A DNA stretch of 63,217 nt from Bacteroidaceae bacterium (GTDB taxonomy: Bacteria; Bacteroidota; Bacteroidia; Bacteroidales; Bacteroidaceae). Shown here piece by piece: positions 40,442-49,136 of this stretch; the stretch's first letter is position 1, and each line of letters starts with the position of its first letter. Both the position numbers and the translations under genes were made by a program. Under the pieces are notes generated by a model that made no database searches, had not been told where the DNA came from, and saw nothing but the letters and a program-made list of their open reading frames with translations. Location: assembly GCA_017427185.1 (NCBI GenBank), contig JAFRTJ010000070.1:1-63217 (forward strand). Direction: 5' to 3'.

Positions 40442-41164
40442 ATGGAAACAAACAAAACAGTAAATGTAAACGATGAGCTTCGTGGTCAGAAGTCGACCAA
40501 TATTCTGATTGGTTATGTTTTGGCTTTGGCAGCGATGTTCGTGGCATTTGAGTACACTCAGCGTGAAGTGAAGGCCGTTGAGGAAGAGAAGATTTATGAA
40601 TTCAGAATGGAAGAGGACATGATTCCCATCACTCAGCAGCAAGAGATCGTAGCTCCTCCTCCAGCAGCTGCTCCCAAGGTGGCTGAAATTATCAACATCG
40701 TGGACAACGAGACAGAACTCCCTGAGGAGGAAGTTGAGACGAGCGAGGAAATGAACCAGGCTATCACAACTGTGGTAGGTACTGGTGCTCCCACTGCTGC
40801 TGTTGCAACAGGTCCTGTTGGTCCTATCGTAGAGGCTGATGATGACGATCGCATTTTCGATGTCGTTGAAGAGAATGCTCAGTTCCCTGGTGGTGATGAG
40901 GCTTGTTTCAAATGGCTGAGTGAGCACATCAAATATCCCTCCATCTGCCAAGAGCAGGGTGTTCAGGGACGTGTTATCGTGCAGTTCGTTGTAAACAAGG
41001 ACGGAACCATTGTTGATGTGAAGACGGTGCGTAGTCCTGATCCCAATCTGACTAAGGAAGCAGAGCGCGTAGTAAAGGAGATGCCTAAGTGGAAGCCTGC
41101 TCGTCAGGGTAACAAGACCGTACGTTCTCGTTTCAATCTTCCCGTTATGTTCCGTTTGAACTGA
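40442..41164 (+). CDS. tonB: Energy transducer TonB
   Basis: 240 residues: one N-terminal TM helix (LIGYVLALAAMFVAFEYTQR), a Pro/Glu-rich periplasmic linker, and the C-terminal TonB domain (YPSICQEQGVQGRVIVQFVVNKDGTI, then KWKPARQGNKTVRSRFNLPVMF). Couples the inner-membrane proton motive force to outer-membrane receptors. Its partners exbB and exbD are 3 kb downstream. Followed by a terminator, so transcribed alone. Confidence 0.95.
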   Translation: METNKTVNVNDELRGQKSTNILIGYVLALAAMFVAFEYTQREVKAVEEEKIYEFRMEEDMIPITQQQEIVAPPPAAAPKVAEIINIVDNETELPEEEVETSEEMNQAITTVVGTGAPTAAVATGPVGPIVEADDDDRIFDVVEENAQFPGGDEACFKWLSEHIKYPSICQEQGVQGRVIVQFVVNKDGTIVDVKTVRSPDPNLTKEAERVVKEMPKWKPARQGNKTVRSRFNLPVMFRLN

Positions 41165-41205
41165 TCCTGTTATTTGAAAAAGAAATTAAAACAATGTTAT
41201 CAGTC

Positions 41206-41237
41206 AAGGCTGCTCTCCGTCTGGTGGGCAGCCTTTG
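41206..41237 (+). terminator. Intrinsic terminator after tonB
   Basis: Stem AAGGCTGC (41206-41213) paired with GCAGCCTT (41228-41235), 14-nt loop, then T-rich sequence. Confidence 0.8.
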
Positions 41238-41285
41238 TGTTTGATAGAGAACAATAATCTAAAGAAAATCCTTAATAATATATTA

Positions 41286-42260
41286 ATGTATACCAGTAAC
41301 CAACTTTTGGAGAAAGTTAACCAAGCGCTGGATCATCTGGCGTATGACAGACAACCTCAGGGGCTCTACGCTCCCATCAAATATGAACTTTCGTTGGGCG
41401 GAAAACGTTTGCGTCCAGTATTGATGCTTCTTACTTATAATATGTATAAGGAGGATGTGGAAAACATCATGATGCAAGCTTTGGGATTGGAAATCTACCA
41501 TAATTTCACTCTGCTCCACGATGATGTGATGGATCGTGCTGATGTGCGTCGAGGAAAACCGTGTGTACATAAGGTCTGGAATGATAACACGGCAATCTTA
41601 AGTGGTGACACCATGATTGTAGATTCCTTCATCCGTATGCAACAATGTGATCCTGCTCACCTGCCAGACGTGATGGATGTGTTTAGTCGGACAGCTCTGG
41701 AAATCAGTGAGGGACAACAATACGACATGGAGTTTGAGAGTCGAAATGATGTAAAGGAGGAAGAGTATCTGGAGATGATACGTTTGAAAACCAGTGTGTT
41801 GCTCGCATGTGCTGTCAAGATTGGTGCACTTTTGGGCAACGCAACGAATGAGGATGCAGCCTTGCTTTATGATTTTGGTGAGAGAATAGGGTTGGCTTTC
41901 CAATTGCAGGACGATTATTTGGACGTCTATGGCGACTTTGCTGTGTTTGGTAAGAGGATTGGTGGAGATATTTTGTGCAATAAAAAAACATACTTGCTCA
42001 TCAAGGCCTTTGAACATGCAAATGAGGGGCAGCGTAAAGAACTGGAATCATGGGTCTCTCGAACCGAATACGCTCCACAGGAGAAGATAGATGCAGTAAC
42101 ACGTCTATACAACGAAATCGGTGTTCGTGAGCTGTGCGACCAGAAGATCAACATGTTTTTCCAGTTGGCTGAACAGAGTTTGCAGAAGGTAAGTCTTCCT
42201 TGGGAAAAGAAATCCCAATTGTGGAATTATGCTCTCCAATTGATGAGCCGAAAATCCTAA
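41286..42260 (+). CDS. Polyprenyl diphosphate synthase (long-chain trans type)
   Basis: 324 residues from ATG 41286; the upstream part of the frame overlaps the tonB terminator. First Asp-rich motif DDVMDRADVRRG, second DDYLDVYGD, and GGKRLRP near the N-terminus. Makes long-chain polyprenyl diphosphate, most likely for menaquinone side chains, in line with ispH in the window. Chain length cannot be told from sequence alone. Confidence 0.9.
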   Translation: MYTSNQLLEKVNQALDHLAYDRQPQGLYAPIKYELSLGGKRLRPVLMLLTYNMYKEDVENIMMQALGLEIYHNFTLLHDDVMDRADVRRGKPCVHKVWNDNTAILSGDTMIVDSFIRMQQCDPAHLPDVMDVFSRTALEISEGQQYDMEFESRNDVKEEEYLEMIRLKTSVLLACAVKIGALLGNATNEDAALLYDFGERIGLAFQLQDDYLDVYGDFAVFGKRIGGDILCNKKTYLLIKAFEHANEGQRKELESWVSRTEYAPQEKIDAVTRLYNEIGVRELCDQKINMFFQLAEQSLQKVSLPWEKKSQLWNYALQLMSRKS

Positions 42261-42273
42261 ATCTGATTGTCTG

Positions 42274-43056
42274 GTGATAGATACTCACAGTCATATTTAT
42301 GGGCCTGAATTTGCGGAGGATATTGATCAGGTCATAACCCGTGCTCAGGAGGCTGGAGTCGAGAAGATTCTGTTGCCTAACATCAATGCAGAAAGCATCC
42401 ACCCCATGTTGAAGCTGTGTGAGCGATATGCGGGATATCTGTATCCCATGCTGGGGCTTCATCCTACAGATATGGACAAAGATTTCTGTTCTGTCCTGGA
42501 TGATATGGAACTTCAGCTTCAAGGCAATCATCCTTATATTGCTGTAGGTGAGGTGGGGTTGGACTATTATTGGGATCGTAGTCTCTACGATGAGCAGCAG
42601 GAAGCATTTGAGCGTCAAATAGAGTGGGCAGCACGTTATGATTTGCCCCTTATGATTCATTCCCGTTCAGCACACAAGGAACTGGTAAACATCATGGAAC
42701 GGCATCGAAGTCAAGAACTTCGAGGTGTTTTTCATTGTTTTGGCGGCACGTTGGAGGAGGCTCAAGAATTGCTTTCATTCCCTGGATTCGCACTTGGCAT
42801 AGGTGGAGTGCTCACCTATAAAAAATCTCCTCTCCCAGAGGTGCTTCAGAGCGTGCCGCTTTCAAGGATCGTCATTGAGACAGATTCTCCATATTTGGCT
42901 CCCGTACCTCATCGGGGACAAAGAAATGAGAGTTCGTATGCCATTGATGTGCTGAAAAAGTTATCTTATATATATAAGGTTAGCGAGGAAGAGGTTTCAG
43001 AACGCACAAATCTCAACGTAATGTCTATTTTTAGTCGTTTGAATGTGCTTGTATAG
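42274..43056 (+). CDS. tatD: TatD family metal-dependent hydrolase
   Basis: 260 residues, GTG start 13 bp after the preceding gene. TIM-barrel amidohydrolase with the HxH metal motif DTHSH at the very N-terminus, GEVGLDYYWD, HSRSAH, FHCFGG and the final ETDSPYLAP. The family includes 3'-5' DNA exonucleases and quality-control deacylases. Probably co-transcribed with the polyprenyl synthase. Confidence 0.92.
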   Translation: MIDTHSHIYGPEFAEDIDQVITRAQEAGVEKILLPNINAESIHPMLKLCERYAGYLYPMLGLHPTDMDKDFCSVLDDMELQLQGNHPYIAVGEVGLDYYWDRSLYDEQQEAFERQIEWAARYDLPLMIHSRSAHKELVNIMERHRSQELRGVFHCFGGTLEEAQELLSFPGFALGIGGVLTYKKSPLPEVLQSVPLSRIVIETDSPYLAPVPHRGQRNESSYAIDVLKKLSYIYKVSEEEVSERTNLNVMSIFSRLNVLV

Positions 43057-43186
43057 GCATGAAATAACAAAAAACACGCCTTGGAAGAAACTTTTTTGCC
43101 TTTAGATATGGAAATCTACAAAAAAAAAGATATTTTTGTAACCGAAAACGTGTATTATGACGTTTGCTGATGCCAATTTTTAGCAT

Positions 43187-43274
43187 GGAGAGATGCTCGA
43201 GTGGCTGAAGAGGCACGCCTGGAAAGCGTGTGACCGGCAAAACTGGTTCGCGAGTTCGAATCTCGCTCTCTCCG
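43187..43274 (+). tRNA. tRNA-Ser (anticodon GGA)
   Basis: 88-nt class II tRNA with a long variable arm: acceptor GGAGAGA paired with TCTCTCC, discriminator G, anticodon loop CTGGAAA, T-loop GTTCGAATC. CCA is not encoded. It lies 59 bp before exbB with no promoter in between that I can see. Confidence 0.95.
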
Positions 43275-43333
43275 CTTAAGTGAAAGATATAAACAAATAA
43301 AATTAATTTAATTAACATTAAACACAAAACAAA

Positions 43334-44173
43334 ATGAAAAAGTTTTTTGCTATTGTAGCAATGGTTGCTGCTTGCTCTTTTGGAGCAACATCTCCCCTTA
43401 TGGCTCAAGATGAGGAAGCTGCTGCTCCCGAAACTACTGCTGTTGCAGACTCTACCGCTGTGGACACCACTGCAGCTGAACCCGCTCCCGAGGAAATCGC
43501 TCCCGTGGTAGAAGAAGAAAATGAAGGTGTCTTCAAGTCTTTGAAGACAAAGTACATTGAGGGTGGTGCAGGCTTCATGTCTCTGGTTGCCATCGCTTTG
43601 GTTCTCGGTTTGGCATTCTGTATCGAGCGTATCGTTTATCTGAGTCTGGCTCAGATCAATACTCGTAAGTTTACTGAAGAACTGGCTCAGCTCGTTGCTG
43701 CTGGCAAGATCTCTGAAGCTATCGACAAGTGCAAGAATACTCGTGGTCCTGTTGCTCAGGTTAGTGGCAAGGCTATGGAGTGCTTGGCTTCAAATGACCG
43801 TAACGATATCGGCACAATCGAGCGCACCATCAATATGGAGGCTGAGGTTCAGGGCACCTACCTTGAGGAGAACTGCTCTTGGATTACCTTGTTCATCGCC
43901 ATGGCTCCTTCTCTGGGATTCTTGGGAACTGTAATCGGTATGGTTATGGCATTCGATGACATCCAGCGTGCTGGTGATATCAGTCCCACCGTTGTTGCAG
44001 GTGGTATGAAGGTCGCTCTGATCACCACTATCTTCGGTATTATCGTTGCATTGGTTCTGCAGGTATTCTACAACTACATCCTCTCTAAGGTAGAGTCTTT
44101 GACCTCTAACATGGAGGAAGCAGCACAGGAACTGCTTATCATGTGCGTTAAGTCCGACAAGTGCAAGAAGTAA
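43334..44173 (+). CDS. exbB: ExbB/MotA/TolQ proton channel with N-terminal extension
   Basis: 279 residues. Signal-like N-terminus and a 45-residue Ala/Glu/Pro/Thr-rich periplasmic segment come before the ExbB core: TM1 (FMSLVAIALVLGLAFCIERIVYLS), a cytoplasmic loop, and TM2-TM3 with LGFLGTVIGMVMAFDDIQRAGDISP and VALITTIFGIIVALVLQVFYNY. The extension is common in Bacteroidetes ExbB. First of a four-gene set that powers TonB-dependent uptake. Confidence 0.94.
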   Translation: MKKFFAIVAMVAACSFGATSPLMAQDEEAAAPETTAVADSTAVDTTAAEPAPEEIAPVVEEENEGVFKSLKTKYIEGGAGFMSLVAIALVLGLAFCIERIVYLSLAQINTRKFTEELAQLVAAGKISEAIDKCKNTRGPVAQVSGKAMECLASNDRNDIGTIERTINMEAEVQGTYLEENCSWITLFIAMAPSLGFLGTVIGMVMAFDDIQRAGDISPTVVAGGMKVALITTIFGIIVALVLQVFYNYILSKVESLTSNMEEAAQELLIMCVKSDKCKK

Positions 44174-44205
44174 TTATAACCGATTTATAGAAGGAGAGTA
44201 AATCT

Positions 44206-44691
44206 ATGAAGATTGAAAAAATTTCCAAGATGGCTCTGTACATCTGCATTGGAATTATCGTAGTTTGCTTCGCTCTTTTCATGACGATCGGCTACAATAA
44301 TCCTGTAGGTGATACCAACGAACCACTCTTGACAGACGTGGTGATGTGGCTGATGTATCTTATGATCATTGCCACAGCAATACTGACCATCTGGGGTGTC
44401 ATATGTGGCATCCGAAGTAACAAAGGTAATGATCCTGCTGCTTCAACAGGTGTTCCTGGCGGCAAGATCACGTTGTTCACGATTATTCTGCTGATTGCTT
44501 CTTTGGTTATTGGCGTAGTCCTTGGTTTAGGAGAACCAGACTTTACTGCTTCCGATGGTACCGTCACAACCGGTGGATGGGTTACCGTAGTTGACGCATT
44601 CTGCGTTTCTATTGGTATCCTGATCGTTGCAGCTGCTATTGCTGTAGCTGTCAGCATGACAGGCGTTCTCGCTAAGAGTGCAAGCAAGTAA
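44206..44691 (+). CDS. Uncharacterised four-helix membrane protein of the exb operon
   Basis: 161 residues with four hydrophobic stretches at about 9-28, 45-67, 88-107 and 126-150, separated by short loops (KGNDPAASTGVPGGK in the middle). No known domain recognised. It is translated between exbB and exbD with 32 and 27 bp gaps, so a role in the ExbB/ExbD complex is suggested by position only. Confidence 0.75.
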   Translation: MKIEKISKMALYICIGIIVVCFALFMTIGYNNPVGDTNEPLLTDVVMWLMYLMIIATAILTIWGVICGIRSNKGNDPAASTGVPGGKITLFTIILLIASLVIGVVLGLGEPDFTASDGTVTTGGWVTVVDAFCVSIGILIVAAAIAVAVSMTGVLAKSASK

Positions 44692-44718
44692 AATACATCA
44701 AAAAGCGATTTAAGAGAT

Positions 44719-45306
44719 ATGGCAAAAAAGAAAAAGAAAATGCCGGGTCTGAACACCAGTTCTACCGCAGATATTTCTTTTATGTTGCTGATCTTCTTCT
44801 TGGTTACGACATCAATGGATACAGACATGGGTCTTGCTCGTCGTCTGCCCCAACCACCAGATCCTGATCAAGAGGATGCACAAATCGATGTAAAGGAAAG
44901 AAACGTACTGAACGTACGTATCAATGCTGCCGGTAATCTGATGTGCAACCACGAAACTATCGATATCAGAGAATTGCGTGCTCGTGCAAAGGAGTTTATC
45001 AAGAATGAGGCAAATTCGCCTACCTTGCCTGAGAAGCATGAAGTAGACATTGATCTTTTGGGTCGTTGTTACATTACTGACAAGCATGTCATTTCTGTTC
45101 AGACCGACCGTGGTACTCCGTATGCAGCTTATTTCCAGGTTCAGAACGAATTGGTGGCCGCATACAATGAGTTGCGTGAAGAGGTTTCCAAAGAGAAGTT
45201 TGGCCGCAGCTATGCTAATCTGAAGGAAGAAGAGAAGGTCGCTATACGTAAGTATTATCCCCAGAAGATCTCTGAGGCAGAACCTAAAAATTATGGAGGA
45301 AACTAA
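44719..45306 (+). CDS. exbD: ExbD family proton-channel subunit, first copy
   Basis: 195 residues. Short basic N-terminus, one TM helix with the essential Asp (TADISFMLLIFFLVTTSMD), then a periplasmic domain. Longer than classical ExbD (about 140) because of a lysine/glutamate-rich C-terminus. Ends 2 bp before the second exbD. Confidence 0.92.
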   Translation: MAKKKKKMPGLNTSSTADISFMLLIFFLVTTSMDTDMGLARRLPQPPDPDQEDAQIDVKERNVLNVRINAAGNLMCNHETIDIRELRARAKEFIKNEANSPTLPEKHEVDIDLLGRCYITDKHVISVQTDRGTPYAAYFQVQNELVAAYNELREEVSKEKFGRSYANLKEEEKVAIRKYYPQKISEAEPKNYGGN

Positions 45307-45308
45307 AT

Positions 45309-45767
45309 ATGGCAGCATTTAAAAGAAAGCAAAGTCGCGAAATGCCTGAGATGAATACTTCATCTCTGCCTGACTTGATTTTTACCATTCTGTTTTTCTT
45401 CATGATGGTAACCACAATGCGTGAGGTTACTCTTAAGGTTAAGTTCACCGTTCCTCAGGGTACAGAGTTGGAGAAGTTGGAAAAGAAGTCTGTCGTGTCG
45501 TTCATCTATGTTGGCCCTCCAACTGATGCTCTGCGTGCGCAGATGGGAAGCGGTACCCGTATCCAACTTAATGACCGTTATGCTGAGCCTCGTGAGGTAA
45601 TGGATTTCGTGGCTGCTGAGCGTCAGGGCATGATGAACCAGGCTGAGCAAGTGATATCCATCAAGGCTGATCAGTATACCCAGATGGGTTATATTACTGA
45701 TATCAAGGAAGTCTTGCGTAAATCATGGGCATTGCGTATCAACTATTCTGCAACGCATCGCAATTGA
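45309..45767 (+). CDS. exbD: ExbD family proton-channel subunit, second copy
   Basis: 152 residues. Same layout: basic start (FKRKQSREMPEMNTSSLPDLIFTILFFFMMVT) with the conserved Asp in the TM helix and a periplasmic domain with VISIKADQYTQMGY. Two different ExbD proteins in tandem are typical for Bacteroidetes and may form heterodimers inside the ExbB pentamer. Confidence 0.92.
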   Translation: MAAFKRKQSREMPEMNTSSLPDLIFTILFFFMMVTTMREVTLKVKFTVPQGTELEKLEKKSVVSFIYVGPPTDALRAQMGSGTRIQLNDRYAEPREVMDFVAAERQGMMNQAEQVISIKADQYTQMGYITDIKEVLRKSWALRINYSATHRN

Positions 45768-45830
45768 AAAGAGCAAATTGCTTTTTGCAAGGTAACTGAA
45801 GTAGAGTTTTTCTCTCGTAGTATAAAAATG

Positions 45831-45864
45831 AGGCGATTCATATTGTAAGAGTCGCCTTTTTTTT
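45831..45864 (+). terminator. Intrinsic terminator after the exb operon
   Basis: AGGCGA (45831-45836) paired with TCGCCT, loop of about 15 nt, followed by eight T. The lrp promoter starts directly after it. Confidence 0.85.
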
Positions 45865-45865
45865 G

Positions 45866-45873
45866 TATATTTG
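45866..45873 (+). promoter_or_regulatory. Promoter -7 element of lrp-folA-thyA
   Basis: TATATTTG right after the terminator, 21 bp before the lrp ATG; a TTG at 45843-45845 lies 20 bp upstream. Confidence 0.65.
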
Positions 45874-45894
45874 CGCAGATAAAACGTTTTTCTT

Positions 45895-46380
45895 ATGGCA
45901 GTAACGAATATTGATGCTCTGGATGAGCAGATATTGAAAATGATTGCAGGTAATGCACGTATTCCATTTCTTGAGGTTGCTCGAGCTTGTCACGTTTCGG
46001 GTGCGGCAATCCATCAGCGTATCCAGAAATTAGTCCAGCAAGGGGTAATCAAAGGTTCTCAGTTCATCTTTGATCCAGAAGCTTTGGGATACGAGACATG
46101 TGCGTTTGTGGGGTTGTTCCTCAAGGATCCTTCCGATTTCGATCGGGTAGTGGCTGAGCTTCATAAGATTCCAGAAGTGGTGGAGTGCCACTATACAACA
46201 GGAACTTACGATATGTTTATCAAGATATATGCTCGCAATAACCATCACATGTTGAGCATTATCCATGATAAACTCCAACCTTTGGGTTTGCAGCGTAGCG
46301 AGACTATCATTTCGTTCAACGAGGCTATTAAGCGTCAGTTGCCTGTCCCAAATTTTGAAGAAGAAGCTCAGAAGGCATGA
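45895..46380 (+). CDS. Lrp/AsnC family transcriptional regulator
   Basis: 161 residues. N-terminal winged helix-turn-helix (LDEQILKMIAGNARIPFLEVARACHVSGAAIHQRIQKL) and C-terminal RAM/AsnC ligand domain (CHYTTGTYDMFIKIYARN). Amino-acid-responsive regulator, targets unknown. Its stop overlaps the folA start by 4 bp, an unusual operon partner for folate and thymidylate genes. Confidence 0.93.
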   Translation: MAVTNIDALDEQILKMIAGNARIPFLEVARACHVSGAAIHQRIQKLVQQGVIKGSQFIFDPEALGYETCAFVGLFLKDPSDFDRVVAELHKIPEVVECHYTTGTYDMFIKIYARNNHHMLSIIHDKLQPLGLQRSETIISFNEAIKRQLPVPNFEEEAQKA

Positions 46381-46862
46381 TATGTATCATTGCTGCGGTT
46401 GCCCAAAATGGCGCAATCGGTTTTCAGAACAACCTCCTTTATCGCCTGCCCAATGACTTGCGCCGGTTCAAATCATTGACCATAGGACATACAGTTATTA
46501 TGGGGCGTCGCACTTTCGATTCGCTTCCTAAAGGTGCTTTGCCTAATCGCCGGAATATAGTCTTGTCTCGTACTGTAAAGGAATTGCCAGGTGCAGAAGT
46601 CTATCCATCTTTAGAGTCGGCCCTGAAAACTTGTTCTGCGGATGAGGAGATCTTTATTATTGGTGGTTCCAGCGTCTATGCAGAAGCCTTTCCTTTAGCA
46701 GATCGCTTGTGTCTGACCGAAGTGTTGGATACCCCTGCTGAGGCTGACGCTTTCTTCCCTGCCTATAACAGCAATGAATGGAAAGTCACTTCCTTGGAAT
46801 TTCATGGATATGATGACCGTCATGCTCAAGCTTACAGATTTGTTGATTATACACGAAAATGA
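46377..46862 (+). CDS. folA: Dihydrofolate reductase
   Basis: 161 residues. [31 protein letters not shown] holds the substrate Asp region; [12 protein letters not shown] and [24 protein letters not shown] follow. Reduces dihydrofolate to tetrahydrofolate. Overlaps lrp upstream and thyA downstream by 4 bp each, so the three are co-translated. Confidence 0.95.
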   Translation: MICIIAAVAQNGAIGFQNNLLYRLPNDLRRFKSLTIGHTVIMGRRTFDSLPKGALPNRRNIVLSRTVKELPGAEVYPSLESALKTCSADEEIFIIGGSSVYAEAFPLADRLCLTEVLDTPAEADAFFPAYNSNEWKVTSLEFHGYDDRHAQAYRFVDYTRK

Positions 46863-47656
46863 AACCATATTTAGATTTGCTTACCCGAATCTTGGATGAG
46901 GGATATCAGAAAAAAGACCGTACGGGGACGGGTACGATTGGTGTGTTTGGTCATCAGATGCGTTTTAATCTGTCAGAGGGCTTTCCTTTGCTGACCACTA
47001 AGAAAGTTCATTTGAAGTCCATTATTTACGAGCTCCTGTGGTTCCTCCGTGGCGATACAAATGTTAAGTATCTTCAGGAGAATGGAGTCCGTATCTGGAA
47101 TGAGTGGGCAGATCCTGTCACGGGCGATTTAGGGCATATCTATGGCTATCAGTGGCGTTCATGGCCTGATTATGATGGAGGTTACATTGATCAGATTCAA
47201 CAGGTTGTGGATACCATCAAGAACAATCCTGATTCGCGACGCATCATCGTCAGCGCTTGGAATGTGGCAGATATCAAGAACATGAATCTGCCTCCCTGCC
47301 ATGCTTTTTTCCAGTTTTATGTGGCTGATGGGAAACTGAGCTTGCAACTCTATCAGCGGAGTGCTGACTGTTTCTTGGGCGTGCCCTTCAACATTGCTTC
47401 GTATGCCTTGTTGTGTATGATGATGGCGCAGGTTTGTGATCTTCAGCCAGGCGAATTCATCCATACCACTGGCGACACACACATTTACCTGAATCATTTG
47501 GAGCAGGTAAAGTTGCAGCTTACTCGTGAGCCTCGTCCTCTCCCTCGCATGATTATCAATCCTGATGTGAAGAATATCTTTGATTTCCGCTATGAGGATT
47601 TTCAACTCGAGGGCTATGATCCTTGGCCTGCCATCAAGGGTGTAGTCAGCGTGTAA
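46859..47656 (+). CDS. thyA: Thymidylate synthase
   Basis: 265 residues, the standard ThyA length. Active-site cysteine in [12 protein letters not shown], folate-binding [14 protein letters not shown] and the conserved [19 protein letters not shown]. Makes dTMP from dUMP using methylene-tetrahydrofolate and produces the dihydrofolate that FolA recycles, so the overlap with folA is functional. Confidence 0.97.
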   Translation: MKPYLDLLTRILDEGYQKKDRTGTGTIGVFGHQMRFNLSEGFPLLTTKKVHLKSIIYELLWFLRGDTNVKYLQENGVRIWNEWADPVTGDLGHIYGYQWRSWPDYDGGYIDQIQQVVDTIKNNPDSRRIIVSAWNVADIKNMNLPPCHAFFQFYVADGKLSLQLYQRSADCFLGVPFNIASYALLCMMMAQVCDLQPGEFIHTTGDTHIYLNHLEQVKLQLTREPRPLPRMIINPDVKNIFDFRYEDFQLEGYDPWPAIKGVVSV

Positions 47657-47662
47657 GGGGAT

Positions 47663-48853
47663 ATGACATTGCCTGAGGACTTCGTACGTATGATGCATGA
47701 GCAGTATGATGCTGATACTGCCGATTCCTTGTGTCATGCTCTCTGTGATACGGAGCCTGAGGTCTCCATACGTCTCAATCCTCGCAAAGGAAAAACTCTT
47801 TCGATAGAGAATCTTGATGTTGAGGCATGCCCTTGGTGTCCTGATGCTTACTATTTGCACGAAAGGCCAGCCTTCACTTTTGATCCCCTTCTGCATGCTG
47901 GAGCCTATTATGTGCAGGAAGCGTCTTCCATGTACGTTTCTCAACTGCTACGTCATCATTTCCCCGTTTCAGGACCTTCTGCCGCTTTGGATCTATGTGC
48001 AGCTCCTGGTGGGAAAAGCACGCTCTTGGCCAGCTTGTTGCCCCAAGGGTCCATACTTGTCAGCAATGAACCTATGCCCAAGAGGGCTCAGGTGCTTGCA
48101 GAGAATATGCAGAAATGGACGCGCACAGCCGAGGGTGAATATCCTGTCCGTAGTGTTGTCACGCAAAACTATCCGACTGATTTTGTGGAGTTTACAGACT
48201 CGTTTGATTTGTTGCTTACTGACGTTCCTTGCTCTGGTGAGGGAATGTTCCGCAAGGATGAGGTTGCTGTTCAGGATTGGAGCTTAGAGAATGTGGATCT
48301 CTGCTGGCGTCGTCAGCGCGAGATACTGCAAGGTATCTGGCATGTGCTGAAACCTGGCGGCTTGCTCATCTATAGTACCTGTACCTTCAATCATTTCGAA
48401 GACGAGGATAATGTCCGTTGGATTTGTGAGAGCTTGGGCGGAATGCTTTTGGAGGAACGTCATTTCATGCCTGGAAGAGACCGTGGAGAAGGTTTCTATT
48501 GCGCTGCCATTCAGTCTGTTCCTCGTGATGAAGAACAGCTTCCTTCCCTTGGCGTTTCTTCTGATGAGCTCAAGAGTTTGGAGGCAAAATTGCGTACCTT
48601 GCACGTGTTGCCGCAGGCCTTTTCTGTGGAACCTGATATGCCTCGCATAGAGCTTACCTATTCTCAGGCCCTGAGCTACCTCAGGCGTGAGGCTGTGCGT
48701 GTTCCTGCTCCTCGCGGAATGGTTCTTCTTTGCTACAAGGGATACGTTTTAGGACCAGGCAAATGTGTGGGAAACCGCATCAATAACCTGTATCCAGAGC
48801 AATGGCGCATCCGCACCACCTATACCACTCCTTTCAGCTTGGGTGAACTTTAA
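47663..48853 (+). CDS. RsmF-like RNA m5C methyltransferase (NOL1/NOP2/Sun family)
   Basis: 396 residues. N-terminal recognition region, then a Rossmann domain with SAM motif LDLCAAPGGKSTLLASLL, catalytic cysteines in TDVPCSGEGMFRKD and YSTCTFNHFEDED, and a C-terminal RsmF-type PUA-like domain (RMVLLCYKGYVLG-like segment). Probably modifies 16S rRNA. It begins 6 bp after thyA. Confidence 0.9.
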   Translation: MTLPEDFVRMMHEQYDADTADSLCHALCDTEPEVSIRLNPRKGKTLSIENLDVEACPWCPDAYYLHERPAFTFDPLLHAGAYYVQEASSMYVSQLLRHHFPVSGPSAALDLCAAPGGKSTLLASLLPQGSILVSNEPMPKRAQVLAENMQKWTRTAEGEYPVRSVVTQNYPTDFVEFTDSFDLLLTDVPCSGEGMFRKDEVAVQDWSLENVDLCWRRQREILQGIWHVLKPGGLLIYSTCTFNHFEDEDNVRWICESLGGMLLEERHFMPGRDRGEGFYCAAIQSVPRDEEQLPSLGVSSDELKSLEAKLRTLHVLPQAFSVEPDMPRIELTYSQALSYLRREAVRVPAPRGMVLLCYKGYVLGPGKCVGNRINNLYPEQWRIRTTYTTPFSLGEL

Positions 48854-48894
48854 AAACTCCCTACCTTCAGCTACATTATGTTGATTGGATAAAC

Positions 48895-48950
48895 ACAACG
48901 TGTTGTGTTGGCAAAGTCAACGTGTTGAGTTGCTCGATTCAACGTGTTGT
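48895..48950. repeat. 22-bp-phased dyad cluster 3 (three copies)
   Basis: Dyads at 48895-48906, 48917-48928 and 48939-48950, all with GT in the centre (ACAACGTGTTGT, TCAACGTGTTGA, TCAACGTGTTGT), spacing exactly 22 bp. The segment 48930-48949 is identical to 13086-13105 in cluster 1. Nothing else of note lies in 48854-49098. Confidence 0.8.
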
Positions 48951-49098
48951 GTTTTGAAACTCATTTGGATCTTCTCTGATTGTTCAGATTTTGTTAACTA
49001 CTAATAAAAGGTTGCCGGAAACTAAACGTAAATGTTAAATTCGAGTCCTTCCTTTCTCTTTTTTTCATTTTTTTCTTGAAGTCAGGGCGTAAGGCTCG

Positions 49099-49106
49099 TA
49101 TTTTTG
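49099..49106 (+). promoter_or_regulatory. Promoter -7 element of the M56 peptidase gene
   Basis: TATTTTTG, 30 bp before the ATG at 49137. The in-frame start at 49104 overlaps it and is rejected. Confidence 0.6.
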
Positions 49107-49136
49107 CGTAGAGAAAAGGAAAAATTAGTGGATGCT

